Source of the DNA: Streptomyces sp. CC228A
GTDB lineage: Bacteria > Actinomycetota > Actinomycetes > Streptomycetales > Streptomycetaceae
Length of the DNA: 64,000 nucleotides
NCBI RefSeq assembly: GCF_021390935.1
Contig: NZ_JAJPUI010000006.1
Location: 427,531 to 491,530, forward strand
Reading direction: 5' to 3'
Notes under the pieces: generated by a model
What the model was told of the DNA's origin: nothing
Database searches by the model: none
The model's input: only the letters and a program-made list of their open reading frames with translations
Position numbers and translations under genes: made by a program
Shown here: one piece after another, positions 42,547-51,874 of the stretch
Position numbering within the stretch: position 1 is the stretch's first letter
Layout of the letters: each line of letters starts with the position of its first letter

Positions 42547-42583
42547 GGGGCGCGTCCACGGCACACCGCCGGGGGCGCGCCCC
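42547..42583 (+). terminator. Possible terminator after the protease gene
   Basis: GGGGCGCG and CGCGCCCC arms separated by 21 bases, starting 32 bases after the protease stop. It has no T-tract, as is common in streptomycetes. Weakly supported because the loop is long. Confidence 0.3.
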
Positions 42584-42724
42584 GCCCCGTGCCCGGCCTC
42601 CTGCCGTCCACATGCCGGACACGGCACCTGGACTCCGCCGTCCGAGTTCGTATCCTCACAGGGCGCGGACACCTGGTCCGCTGCGTACGGGCGGGGGCCC
42701 GCACGCACCGGAGGGTGGTGGCAC

Positions 42725-45700
42725 ATGAGGACGACGCCTTACCGCTCCACGCTCGTGGGCAGGGCCCGGCTCGTCGAGCGGCTCACCCAGACCCTGCACG
42801 CCCGGGGCCGCGCCGTCCTCACCGGACCGGCGGGCGTGGGCAAGACCGAGGTCGCCCAGGCCGCCGCCGCCGAGGCCGCGGACCGCGGCGAGACGGTCCT
42901 CTGGCTGGCCCCGCAGCCCGCCGACCGGGACATGCCCGGAGCGGCGGCCGCCGCGCTCGTCGCCTCCGTGCCGCCCGCCGCCCTGGACGGGCTGCCCGGC
43001 CCGCAGCGCGCCGCCGTCGCCGTCCTGTGCCGCGAGGCCGCCGTGCCCGACGCCGACCGGGACCCCATCGCCCTGCGGCTCGCGCTCGCCCGCATCCTGC
43101 GCACCCTCGCCGAGGAGCGGCCCGTCCTGCTCGTCGTCGACGACACCCGCCACCTCGACCCGGAGAGCGCCGACCTGCTGCGCTTCGCGCTGCACCTGGC
43201 GCCGCCCGAGCTGCGGGTCCTCGCCGTCGAGACCCCGGCGCCCTACGCCTCCGCCCACCCGTACGGCTCCGACCCGGCCCCCGGCGCCGGCGGCCCGTAC
43301 ACCGCGGGCCCGGCGCAGGGCCCCGCCGCCCCGCACACCTCCGCCGCGGCCTACGGCCCGGCCACGCCGTACAGCGCCGGCTCCGGGCCGGGCGCCGCCT
43401 TCCGCCGGGCGCGGGCCTGCGACCGGGAGGGCGCCTCCCGTACGCGTCCCCACCTCCGTACGGCTCCGACGGCCGCCCCGGCGACGGGACCGCCGGCACG
43501 GCACGCGGCGCCGAGCAGGAGCACGCCCCCGCGGCGCCCTCCGGCCACGACCGCGACGCCGCCGCGGGCGGCAGCCCGCTCGCCCTGTGGGTGCCGTCCG
43601 AGGCCGACGTCCTCCTCGTCCCGCCCCTCCAGGCCGACGAGATCGCCGAACTGCTCGTGCACCACCGCCTCGCCTCCCGCATGGCCGGGCGCATCCACCG
43701 CGCCAGCGGCGGCAACCCGCGGCTCGCGCTCGCCGTCGGCCGCTCCCTGGCCGACGCCAGCACCCCCGTCCACCACGCCGAGGCCCTGCCGCTGTCCGGC
43801 CGCGCCCGCGACCTGGCCCGCCGGATGCTCGCCGTCGCCCCGCCCGCCGTCCGCTCCGCCCTGCTGCTGGCCGCGCTCGCCCTGCGGCCCACCGCCGCAC
43901 TCGTCCGCCGCGCCGGGCGGCCCTCCGCGGAGGCGGAGCTCGCCGCCGCCGAGCGCGCCGGACTGGTCTCGCTCACCGAGGACGGCGCCGTCCGCTTCAC
44001 GGCCGGCCTGCTGCCCACGACCCTCGTCCACGACACCTGCTGGACCGAGCGCAGCCGCGCCCACACCGCCCTCGCCCAGGTCGTCGACGACCCCGTCGAG
44101 GCCGTACGGCACCGGGCCCTCGCCACCGACGTCCCCGACGAGGACCTGGCGGCCGAGGTCGCCGCGGCCGTCGACACCGTGCGCCGCCGCGGCAACAGCG
44201 CCCTGGCCGCGGAACTGGCCCTCCTCGCCGCCGAGTCCACCCCTGCCCACCTCGCGCGCCGCCGGATCGCCCGGCTCGCCGCCGCGGCCGGGGAGGCGGC
44301 CCGCGCCGCCCGCGCCGACCTGGCCCTGCGCGCCGCCGCCGACCTGCTGGCCCGCGACGCCGAGCCCGCGGACCGGGTCCGTGCCCGCCTCGCCGTCATC
44401 GACACCGCCGGGCAGGGGCTCACCGACCTCGACGAGATGTTCGTCCACGCGCTGGAGGACGCCGAGGGCGACCCCGCGCTGCGCGCCGCGGTGCTGCTGC
44501 GCCTCACCGTCAAGCACGTGCTGGCCGACGCCGACCCCGTACGGTCCCGCGCCGCCGCCGTGGAGTCCGCCGCCCTCGCCGCCTCCGTCGGGGACCGCCA
44601 CATGGCCGCGCAGGCCCTCACCCAGCAGGCCCGCATGGACCGCGTCCTGGGCGCCCCCGACGCCGAGCGGGCCCTCGCGGAGGCGCGCGCCCTGGAGATG
44701 GCCGACCGGCCCCTGGGCGTCCGCAACGCCGCCCAGATCCTCACCGCGCGCCACGCGCTCTTCGACGACCGGCTCGGCGAGGCCCGCGACCAGATCAACG
44801 CGCTGCTGCCGCTGGTCGAGCGGCGCGGCCCCGTCGAGGACACCATCGAGCTGCTGCACACCCTCGCCGCCGTCGAGGCGCGGCGCGGCCAGTGCGCGGC
44901 CGCCCTCCAGCACGCCCACCGCTCCCTCGCCCTCACCCTGGAAGCGGGCCTCTCGCCCGGGCCCGCGTGGTACACGCTCGCCCTCGCGGAGGCCGCCGGC
45001 GGCTCCTTCGCCCGCGCCGCCAGCTACGCCCGCCGCAGCGTCCAGGCGTCCGAGGAGGAGGGCGACCACGTCTTCCTCTCCCGCAGCCTGTACGCACTCG
45101 GCCGGGTCCAGCTCCTCACCGGGGACGTGTCCGGAGCCCTGGAGACCCTGCGGCGCGTCCAGGACAACGAGCGGGCCCTGCGCACCGTCGACCCCGCCAT
45201 GCTCCGCTGGCACGAGGAGCTCGCCGAGGCGCTGCTCGCCAACGACGCCCGCGAGCAGGCCGAGGAACTCCTCGCCGACGTGGGCCCGGTCGCGGAACGC
45301 CTGGGCCGCACCACCGTGCTGCTGGGCTTCGACCGCGCCTACGCCCTGTGCCTGGCGGCGGGCGGCAAACCCGAGGACGCGGCCGCCCTGCTGGTGGAGA
45401 CCGCCGAGCGGTTCGCCGCCCACGGGCTCGTCCTGGAGCAGGGCCGCTGCCTGATCGCCCTGGCCCGGGTGGAGCGCCGCCGCCGCAGGCGGTCCGCCGC
45501 GCAGCAGGCCCTCCAGTCCGCGGCCGCCGTCTTCGAACGCGCCGGTGCCGCGCCCTGGCTGCGGCTCACCGGCGAGGCCCCGGGCCGCGCCGAGTCCGCA
45601 CCCGCGGGCGGCGACGCGCTGTCCCGCCTCACCGACGCGGAGGCCCGCCTGGCCCGGCTCGTCGGCCAGGGCGCCAGCAACCAGGAGGCGGCGGCCCGGC

Positions 45701-45831
45701 TCTACCTGAGCGTGAAGACGGTGGAGGCGCGCCTCACCCGCATCTACCAGAAGCTCGACGTGCGCTCCCGCGCCCAGCTCGCCACGGTCCTCAGCATCGG
45801 GCCGGACAACGGAGCGGGGCCGCCGCGGTGA
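42725..45831 (+). CDS. Large ATP-binding LuxR-family (LAL) regulator; one frameshift
   Basis: About 1035 residues after repair. The N-terminal STAND/AAA domain has LVGRARLVERLTQTL and Walker A TGPAGVGKTE (about 38-47), with Walker B LLVVDDTRHL near 136. After a Pro/Tyr/Gly-rich linker the frame changes at about 43400-43440 and continues SPLALWVPSEADVLLVPPLQ. A long TPR-like helical body follows, ending in a LuxR helix-turn-helix (LTDAEARLARLVGQGASNQE, KTVEARLTRIYQKLDVRSRA). One added base restores the frame. LAL regulators sense small molecules and often control secondary metabolism. Target unknown. Confidence 0.85.
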
Positions 45832-45867
45832 GCGGCGGCCCCGGCTGAGGACCTGCGGGGGAGTGGG

Positions 45868-46080
45868 TCAGCGGGCTTCCCCGCCACGGGTGGCGGTGCT
45901 GTCCGTGCTCTGGTCGCCGCCCGTCGCGCCCTCCACGAGCGAGTCCAGTGCCTCCGCGCCGACCAGGGCCCCCGGGTCGGGCAGCCCGTCGCCGACGGCG
46001 GCGTGCGACGGAGGGGAGACGAGGGCGGTGACGAAACCCGCGGCGAGCGAGGCCACGGCGAGCATGCTGCGCTTCTTCAT
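45868..46080 (-). CDS. Small secreted protein
   Basis: 70 residues. MKKRSMLAVASLAAGFVTAL with SPPSHAA is a clear Sec signal peptide, cleaved near residue 27, leaving a mature peptide of about 43 residues (VGDGLPDPGALVGAEALDSL and an acidic Thr/Ser tail). ATG 46080 follows GAGGGGGG. Similar small secreted peptides with a GDGL-type start are frequent in Streptomyces, with unknown function. Convergent with the LAL regulator. Confidence 0.7.
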   Translation of the reverse strand: MKKRSMLAVASLAAGFVTALVSPPSHAAVGDGLPDPGALVGAEALDSLVEGATGGDQSTDSTATRGGEAR

Positions 46081-46697
46081 GCCCCCCTCAACTCCGCCAC
46101 CCGCCGATCGGTCACGCCGCACGCCAGTACGAGCGTGCTCGGCCCTCTGTGCGGCCGGTGTCCGGCCCGCCCGCCCGAGGGGAGGCCGGCCGCCCGCACG
46201 ACCGTGAGCCGGTCCGCCCCCGGCCGGTGCCTGCCGCCCCGCACCCGCCGACCCGCCCTCCGGCCGGGCCTGCCGCCCCGCACCTGCCGCCCTGCACCTG
46301 CTGCCCGGTCCCGCTGCCCGGCTCCTGCTGCCGGTGTCCGCTGTCCGCCGCTCGCCCCGCTGCCTCCTGCCCGGCGCCCGCCCCGCTGCCCGGTGTCCCG
46401 TGCGCTGCCTGCTGCCTGCTGCCTGGTGCCTGGTGCCTGGTGTGCCGTGTGCCGCCCGCTGCCCGCTGCCCGCTGCCCGGTGTGCCGCGCGCTGCCCGAC
46501 GTGCTGCGTGCGCTGCCCGGTGTTCCGTGACGCTGTCCGACGTCGTGATGCGTCCGCTGTCCGGCGTCCTGTGGGCGGGGCCGCTGTCCCGGCGCCCGGC
46601 CCGGCGGTCGGCGGGCGGGCCGGTCCCGTTAGCCTGGCGGCCGGGGAAGTGCGCTGCCCGCGCCGTACACCAGGACCGACCGGCAGGGGGAGCCGCA
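46081..46697. other. Intergenic region with degenerate GCTGCCCG-type repeats
   Basis: 617 bases with no supported gene. About 46280-46520 is a mosaic of GCTGCCCG, GTGCCTG and CCGCTGCC units, pyrimidine-rich on the plus strand. The sigma-factor leader is at the right end. Confidence 0.5.
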
Positions 46698-47198
46698 GTG
46701 ACCGACGAGGAGTTCGCCGTGTTCTACGCGCAGGCGGTCCGCAGGCTCACCGGGCAGCTGTACGTGATGACAGGCGACTTCCACGAGGCGCAGGACGTCG
46801 TGCAGGAGGCCTTCGCCCGCGCCTGGGACAAGCGGCACCGCCTCGACCGCGACCTCGGCCCGGAAGCGTGGGTGCGCACCGTGGCGTGGCGGCTCGCGGT
46901 CAGCCGCTGGCGGCGGGTCCTGCGCGGGCGCCGCGCATGGCAGCGCCGCGCCGACCCGGCTGCCGCCCCGGGCCCCGACCCCGCCGCGGTCGACCTGGGC
47001 GAGGCGCTGCGGCGCCTTCCCGCCCGGCAGCGGCAGTGCGCGGCGCTGTACTACGTCTGCGACCTGACGGTCGAGCAGATCGCCACCGAGACCGGGCTCG
47101 CCGCGGGCACGGTGAAGACGCACCTGTCCCGGGCCCGGGCCGCACTGGCCGCACACCTCGGCGGCCCCGCCCCCGCCCTGGAGGAGCGCGATGTCTGA
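46698..47198 (+). CDS. SigE-family ECF-type RNA polymerase sigma factor
   Basis: 166 residues from GTG 46698. Region 2 is EEFAVFYAQAVRRLTGQLYV followed by DFHEAQDVVQEAFARAWDKR, which contacts the -10 element and core polymerase. Region 4 is LRRLPARQRQCAALYYVCDL with TVEQIATETGLAAGTVKTHL for the -35 element. This matches the actinobacterial SigE (SNF-type) family. Its stop overlaps the next gene (ATGTCTGA), so the sigma factor is co-translated with its membrane partner. Confidence 0.93.
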   Translation: MTDEEFAVFYAQAVRRLTGQLYVMTGDFHEAQDVVQEAFARAWDKRHRLDRDLGPEAWVRTVAWRLAVSRWRRVLRGRRAWQRRADPAAAPGPDPAAVDLGEALRRLPARQRQCAALYYVCDLTVEQIATETGLAAGTVKTHLSRARAALAAHLGGPAPALEERDV

Positions 47199-47657
47199 GC
47201 ACGACGACCTGCTGGCGCAGCAGCCGGGGCGGCCGCCCGGCACGCGGGGAAACAGGCGGTGCCCGCGGGCATGGAGGCCGTCAGGGCACGCGGGCGCGCC
47301 CTGCGCAGGAGGCGCGCCGCGGCCGCCGGGGCGGGGGCGGCCTGCGGGGCCCTGGCCGTCGTGCTCGCCGTCGTCCTGGGCGGGCCCGAGCCCGCGCCGC
47401 CCGCCGACCCGGGGCCGCTGCCCGCCGCGTCCGAGTCCGGAACCACCGCCCCGGAGCCCTCCGGCACCGCCCCGGTTCCGTCCGGCACCGCCCTGGAGCC
47501 CTCGCGGTCCGTGCCCCCGCCGACCGGCACGGGTGCGGAGCCCACCGACCCGGCCCGCACGGTCCCCCCGCCGGATCCGTCCGCCTCCACCCCGGGCCCG
47601 CCCGGCACGGTCACCGTGCCGCCCGTCCGGAGCACCCTCCTGCCCGCTCCGGGGTGA
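47191..47657 (+). CDS. Membrane protein, putative anti-sigma-like partner; one frameshift
   Basis: ATG 47191 overlaps the sigma-factor gene. It reads MSEHDDLLAQQPGRPPGTRG, then one base is missing in the G run 47246-47249, and the next frame continues QAVPAGMEAVRARGRALRRR. One membrane helix follows (AGAGAACGALAVVLAVVLG) and then an extracytoplasmic Pro/Thr/Ser-rich tail with TAPEPSGTAPVPSG-type repeats. Repaired length is about 155 residues. Position and topology suit a regulator of the sigma factor, but no zinc-binding anti-sigma motif is visible. Confidence 0.65.
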
Positions 47658-47756
47658 GCTGCGTCTCACCGGTCAACCGCCCCCCGCCCCTGGGGCGTAC
47701 AGCCGGCGTCAACCCCTCTCCCCACCGGGTCCCCGCGGGACCCGCCGAAGGAGCCG

Positions 47757-49034
47757 ATGCCGGTGCCCACCGCTCTGACCGCCGCCCGACCGCCCCACCC
47801 GGACCACGACCGCCCCGACCACCCGGACGACGGCCGACCGGACCGCCCTCCGCACGAGCGCCCGCCAGGGCAGGGCCGGCTGACGCACCGCCGGGCCGGG
47901 CAGCCCCGGTGGTGCACGCCCGCGGCGGCCCGCGCCGCGCTGCGCGTCGGCGCCGTCCACTCCGGGGCCGTGATCGCCCATCTCCTCGTGCTCGCCGTGC
48001 TGGACCCGCCCGGCGGCCCCGGGCTCAGGGACCGGCTGCTGTCCTGGGACGCCCGCCACTTCGCCGCCATAGCCGCCGACGGCTACCCCGCCGGGTTCAC
48101 CTACACGCAGAGCGGTGAACTCACCGGCAACGAGCTGGCGTTCTTCCCCCTCTACCCGCTCGCCATCGCCGCCGTCCGCGCCGCGACCGGCACCGACGCC
48201 GGCACGGCCGCCCTCCTCACCGCGCACCTCGCCCTCCTCGCGGCGACGGCCGCCCTGTACGCCCTGCTGGCCCGGCTCCACGGGGAGCGCACCGCGCTGA
48301 TCGGCATCGTGCTCTTCGCGGGGGCCCAGCCCATGGCCGTGGTCCTCACCATGGGCTACAGCGAGGGCCTGTTCACCGCCCTGGCCGCCGGGAGCCTGCT
48401 CGCCGCCCACCGGCGGGCCTGGCTGACGGCCGGTGTGCTGGCCTCCCTGGCGGGCCTGACCCGGCCCGTCGCGGTGGCCGCCACCCTGGCTCTGGCGACG
48501 GCCGCGGTCCTGCACATGCTGCGCGCCCGCCGCGTCGCGCCGCGCGCCCTCGCCGGCGTCCTCCTGGGCTGCGTGGGCACCCCGGCCTACCTCTTGTGGG
48601 TGGGGCACCGGCTGGGGCGCGCGGACGCCTGGTTCCTCATTCAGGAGGCCGGCTGGGGCACGTACTGGGACCACGGGGCCGGCTTCGCCGGCTTCCTGGG
48701 TGACGCGCTGCTGCGGCTCGACGGATGGGTGCCGGTCAGCACCGCCTTCCTCGTGCTCCTGCTGCTGGCCGCGACGGCCGCGGCCTGGCGCCGCGGGGCG
48801 TGGCCGCCGCTGCTGGTCTACGGCACGGTGGTCGCCGTCCTCACCGTCGGCCAGTCGAACTACTACCACTGCAAGCTGCGCCTCCTCGTCCCCGCGCTGC
48901 TGTTCCTCGTCCCGCCCGCCCGCGCCCTGGCCCGCGCCCGCCCTCGCACCGCCGCGGCCGTCCTGGCCGGGCTGGTCCTCTTCGGCTGCTGGTACGGCGC
49001 CCACATGCTCACCACCTGGCCGTACGCCATCTGA
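47757..49034 (+). CDS. PIG-V / mannosyltransferase-like integral membrane protein
   Basis: 425 residues. After a 50-residue polar N-terminus there are about nine membrane helices. The signature LLSWDARHFAAIAADGYPAG just after the first helix carries the WDA motif of GT-C mannosyltransferases that use polyprenyl-phosphate mannose. NELAFFPLYPLAIAAVR, GYSEGLFTAL and SLAGLTRPVAVA are other family segments. It likely transfers a mannose-type sugar outside the cytoplasmic membrane. ATG 47757 follows AAGGAG. Confidence 0.85.
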   Translation: MPVPTALTAARPPHPDHDRPDHPDDGRPDRPPHERPPGQGRLTHRRAGQPRWCTPAAARAALRVGAVHSGAVIAHLLVLAVLDPPGGPGLRDRLLSWDARHFAAIAADGYPAGFTYTQSGELTGNELAFFPLYPLAIAAVRAATGTDAGTAALLTAHLALLAATAALYALLARLHGERTALIGIVLFAGAQPMAVVLTMGYSEGLFTALAAGSLLAAHRRAWLTAGVLASLAGLTRPVAVAATLALATAAVLHMLRARRVAPRALAGVLLGCVGTPAYLLWVGHRLGRADAWFLIQEAGWGTYWDHGAGFAGFLGDALLRLDGWVPVSTAFLVLLLLAATAAAWRRGAWPPLLVYGTVVAVLTVGQSNYYHCKLRLLVPALLFLVPPARALARARPRTAAAVLAGLVLFGCWYGAHMLTTWPYAI

Positions 49035-49115
49035 GGCGGACCGCGGGCCCGGTTCGCCGCCCGGCGGCCGCCTGCCTACCGTGGAGTCAGGGGAACCGCG
49101 GCACGAGGAGGCGCC

Positions 49116-50207
49116 ATGGCGACCGCCGACCAGCAGTACGCGGCATCCGGCGCGGCGGGGCGGGAAGCGCGCGAGGAGTTCGCCGGGAAGGTCATCGACG
49201 TGCTGAACGCGTCGTCGGTCGCGCTGTTGACCAGCGTCGGCCACCGGACCGGCCTGTTCGACACCATGGCGGGGCTGCCTCCTTCGACCAGCGGGGAGAT
49301 CGCCGAGGCGGCGGGCCTGGACGAGCGGTACGTCCGGGAGTGGCTCGGCGGCATGGCCATCAGCGGCTTCGTCACGTACGAACCGGACACCGCCCGCTAC
49401 CGGCTCCCCGCCGCCCACGCGGCCTGCCTCACCCGGGCGGCCGGGCCCGACAACCTTGCCACGCTCATGCAGTACGTGGGGCTGATGGGCGGGGTGGAGG
49501 ACCGGGTCGTCGAGGCGTTCCGGCACGGCGGCGGCGTGCCCTACTCGGCCTACCCCCGCTTCCAGGAACTCCAGGGGGAGGAGAACGCGCGGGTCTTCGA
49601 CGCGGCGCTCGTCGACACGATCCTCCCCCTCGCGCCCGGCGTCACCGACCGGCTGCGCGAAGGCGCCGACGTCCTGGACGTGGGCACCGGGCAGGGCCAC
49701 GCCCCCGTCGTCATGGCGCGGGCCTTCCCCCGCAGCCGCTTCCACGGCCTCGACCGGTCGGAGGAGGGCATCGCCGCGGGCCGCGCGGAGGCTGAGCGCC
49801 TCGGCCTGGGCAACGTCGGCTTCACGGTGGGCGACTCGACGGAGATCCCCGGCACGTACGACGTCGTCACCGCCTTCGACGTGATCCACGACCTGGCCCG
49901 CCCGGCCGAGACCCTCGCGGCGATCGCGGCCGCCCTGCGTCCGGGCGGCGTCTTCCTGATGGGCGACATCGCGGCGTCCAGCAACCTGGAGGACAACCTC
50001 GGGCACCCGCTGGGTCCCGCGCTGTACGGCTTCTCGGTCTTCTACTGCATGACGACCTCGCTGAGCACCGGGGGCGCGGGACTGGGCACGGTGTGGGGCG
50101 AGCAGACCGCCCGGCGCATGCTCGCCGAGGCGGGGTTCACCCGCGTCGAGACGCACAGCGTCGAGGGCGACCCCCTGAACCTGTACTACGTCGCCGCGAA
50201 GGACTGA
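49116..50207 (+). CDS. SAM-dependent methyltransferase with N-terminal winged helix
   Basis: 363 residues. The N-terminus (LTSVGHRTGLFDTMAGLPPS, TSGEIAEAAGLDERYVREWL) is a winged-helix dimerisation domain as in Rv2258c-type enzymes. The C-terminal Rossmann domain has VLDVGTGQGHAPVVMARAFP (motif I, about 188-207), FHGLDRSEEG, VTAFDVIHDLARP and LRPGGVFLMGDI. It methylates a small molecule. ATG 49116 follows GAGGAGG. No close operon partner. Confidence 0.92.
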   Translation: MATADQQYAASGAAGREAREEFAGKVIDVLNASSVALLTSVGHRTGLFDTMAGLPPSTSGEIAEAAGLDERYVREWLGGMAISGFVTYEPDTARYRLPAAHAACLTRAAGPDNLATLMQYVGLMGGVEDRVVEAFRHGGGVPYSAYPRFQELQGEENARVFDAALVDTILPLAPGVTDRLREGADVLDVGTGQGHAPVVMARAFPRSRFHGLDRSEEGIAAGRAEAERLGLGNVGFTVGDSTEIPGTYDVVTAFDVIHDLARPAETLAAIAAALRPGGVFLMGDIAASSNLEDNLGHPLGPALYGFSVFYCMTTSLSTGGAGLGTVWGEQTARRMLAEAGFTRVETHSVEGDPLNLYYVAAKD

Positions 50208-51787
50208 ACCGCAGGCGCCCCGGGGCCGCCGCCCCCTCCGCCGGCCGCGCGCGCCCCGGCCGCTCCCAGCGGCTGGCGGATCCGGCCGCCCGGTCCGGCC
50301 GCAGCCGCTTCCGGAGTCGGCCGCTCCCGATGTGCGCGGCCGGATCCCGCCGTTCGCAGGACCGGCCGCTCGCAGGACCGGCCGCTCGCAGGACCGGCCG
50401 CTCTCCGCCGCCGCGGACGGGACGGCGGGCGAGCGTACGGCGGTCGGCGGCAGGGCGGGGAGCGGCGGCCGTCAGGAGGCGCCGGGGAGGCGCCGCCCGG
50501 TGTCGCTTCGTCGCCGGGCGCGCTGCCGGTGCCCGGAGGCGGCTCCTCGGTGGTGGTGCCGCCGCCGGGCGTCTCCTCGCCGGGCGGCGGGGCGGTGGTG
50601 GTCGTGGGCGGCTGCTGCGGCGACTCCGGCGGGCAGGGCGTCCTGCCCTCGGGGGTGGGCTCGCCGGGCGGCACCGTGACGCAGCCCGGGTCCCGCGGGG
50701 ACGCCGTCGTGACGGATCCGCCGGGCGAGGGGCTCTGCGTCCCGGGCGACTTGGTGGTCCGCTCGTCGTCGTTCGCGTCGGTGTCCCCGCGGTGGCGCTC
50801 GATGCGCCCGCCGTCGGGAGTGACGAGCACGAAGCTCTCCACCGGCTTCGCGGCGGGCCTGACCACGACGACCTGGGACTGGTCGAAGCCCCGCCACGGC
50901 TCACCCTGCATGTCGTACCCGGATCGGAGCTCCGCCGGCGAGGTCAGGGGGTTGCCGCACGCGCACCGCACCCGCGGTTCACCCCGCGCGTCGACCAGCA
51001 CCGCGGTCCCGGCCTGGAGGACCGCCTGGTACGGGTAGGGCTTGCCGTCGCGGTAGCCGTGGTTGGTGACCCGGGTGTCGAGCCGCAGCCGCACGGGCGT
51101 CAGCCCCCGCAGATACGCGGGGACCTCCTCGGCGGTGATGCCGAGCACCGCGGCGAAGGCGGCGCCCTTGGCCTCGTCGGCCGCGAGGAAGTCGATCTGG
51201 CGCTCCACGTCGCAGCTGGCGACGTTGCGCGTGCCGCCGTAGAGGCCCGGGTCCGAACCGGTGACCGTGGCCAGCCGCGTCGCGCCGGCGGGCCGGCTCG
51301 GGGTCGGGGGCGTGGCCGCCGCCTTCGTGGACGTGCTGTCGGTGAACGGGTTCTGGCCCGGCGGGTCGGGCGGCTGCAGGAAGAGGTCGTTGGCGCCGCC
51401 CGCCGGGCTCAGGGACGCGAGGTCGCCGGGGCTGGTGGCGGCGCTTCCCTCCCCGTCGCCGCCACCGGACAGCGCGAGGGCGACCGCCACGGCCACGGCC
51501 ACCAGGACCGCACCGGCCGTCGCCGCGATCACCCGGGTCGACCGCCACCACGGGGGCCGGCCATCACCACCGTCCGCGCCACCGCCGCCCCCTGCACCCC
51601 CGCCGCCCCCGCCGCCTCCGCCGTCCCCGTCGCCTCCGCCACCCGGGGGAGCGGGCGGGGACGGCTGGGCGGGAGCCGTCGGCTGCTGCGAGGGAGACGC
51701 GGGGCGGCCGGAGGACGGGCGGCCCGACAAGGGACCCGACGGGGGGCCAGTGGGGCGGCCGGAGCCGGGATCGGACGTCACGTTCAT
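50186..51787 (-). CDS. DUF6777-type membrane-anchored protein; 3' end uncertain
   Basis: From ATG 51787 a 90-residue Pro/Gly/Ser-rich cytoplasmic part precedes one membrane helix (VIAATAGAVLVAVAVAVALA). An extracytoplasmic domain follows: SDPGLYGGTRNVASCDVERQ, TRVTNHGYRDGKPYPYQAVL, GTAVLVDARGEPRVRCACGN. These match what I remember of DUF6777 proteins of Streptomyces. The reading frame stays open to 50186, but its last 100 residues are Arg/Pro-rich. One missing base near 50480 would end it at 50472 with PGAS, which I prefer. It diverges from the streptophobe-like gene with 87 bases between. Confidence 0.75.
   Translation of the reverse strand: MNVTSDPGSGRPTGPPSGPLSGRPSSGRPASPSQQPTAPAQPSPPAPPGGGGDGDGGGGGGGGGAGGGGGADGGDGRPPWWRSTRVIAATAGAVLVAVAVAVALALSGGGDGEGSAATSPGDLASLSPAGGANDLFLQPPDPPGQNPFTDSTSTKAAATPPTPSRPAGATRLATVTGSDPGLYGGTRNVASCDVERQIDFLAADEAKGAAFAAVLGITAEEVPAYLRGLTPVRLRLDTRVTNHGYRDGKPYPYQAVLQAGTAVLVDARGEPRVRCACGNPLTSPAELRSGYDMQGEPWRGFDQSQVVVVRPAAKPVESFVLVTPDGGRIERHRGDTDANDDERTTKSPGTQSPSPGGSVTTASPRDPGCVTVPPGEPTPEGRTPCPPESPQQPPTTTTAPPPGEETPGGGTTTEEPPPGTGSAPGDEATPGGASPAPPDGRRSPPCRRPPYARPPSRPRRRRAAGPASGRSCERPVLRTAGSGRAHRERPTPEAAAAGPGGRIRQPLGAAGARAAGGGGGGPGAPAVQSFAAT
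50355..50402. repeat. 16-base tandem repeat, three perfect copies
   Basis: CGCAGGACCGGCCGCT three times without spacer, in the doubtful 3' tail of the DUF6777-type gene. Its presence supports that this tail is non-coding. Confidence 0.85.
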
Positions 51788-51874
51788 CCCTTTCTTCCGT
51801 TTCGCGCCATTGTGTGCCCCGTCCGGGCGCCGTCCGCAAGCCGAGCGCCGCGGACCGTGCCTAGCGTGGGCGAC

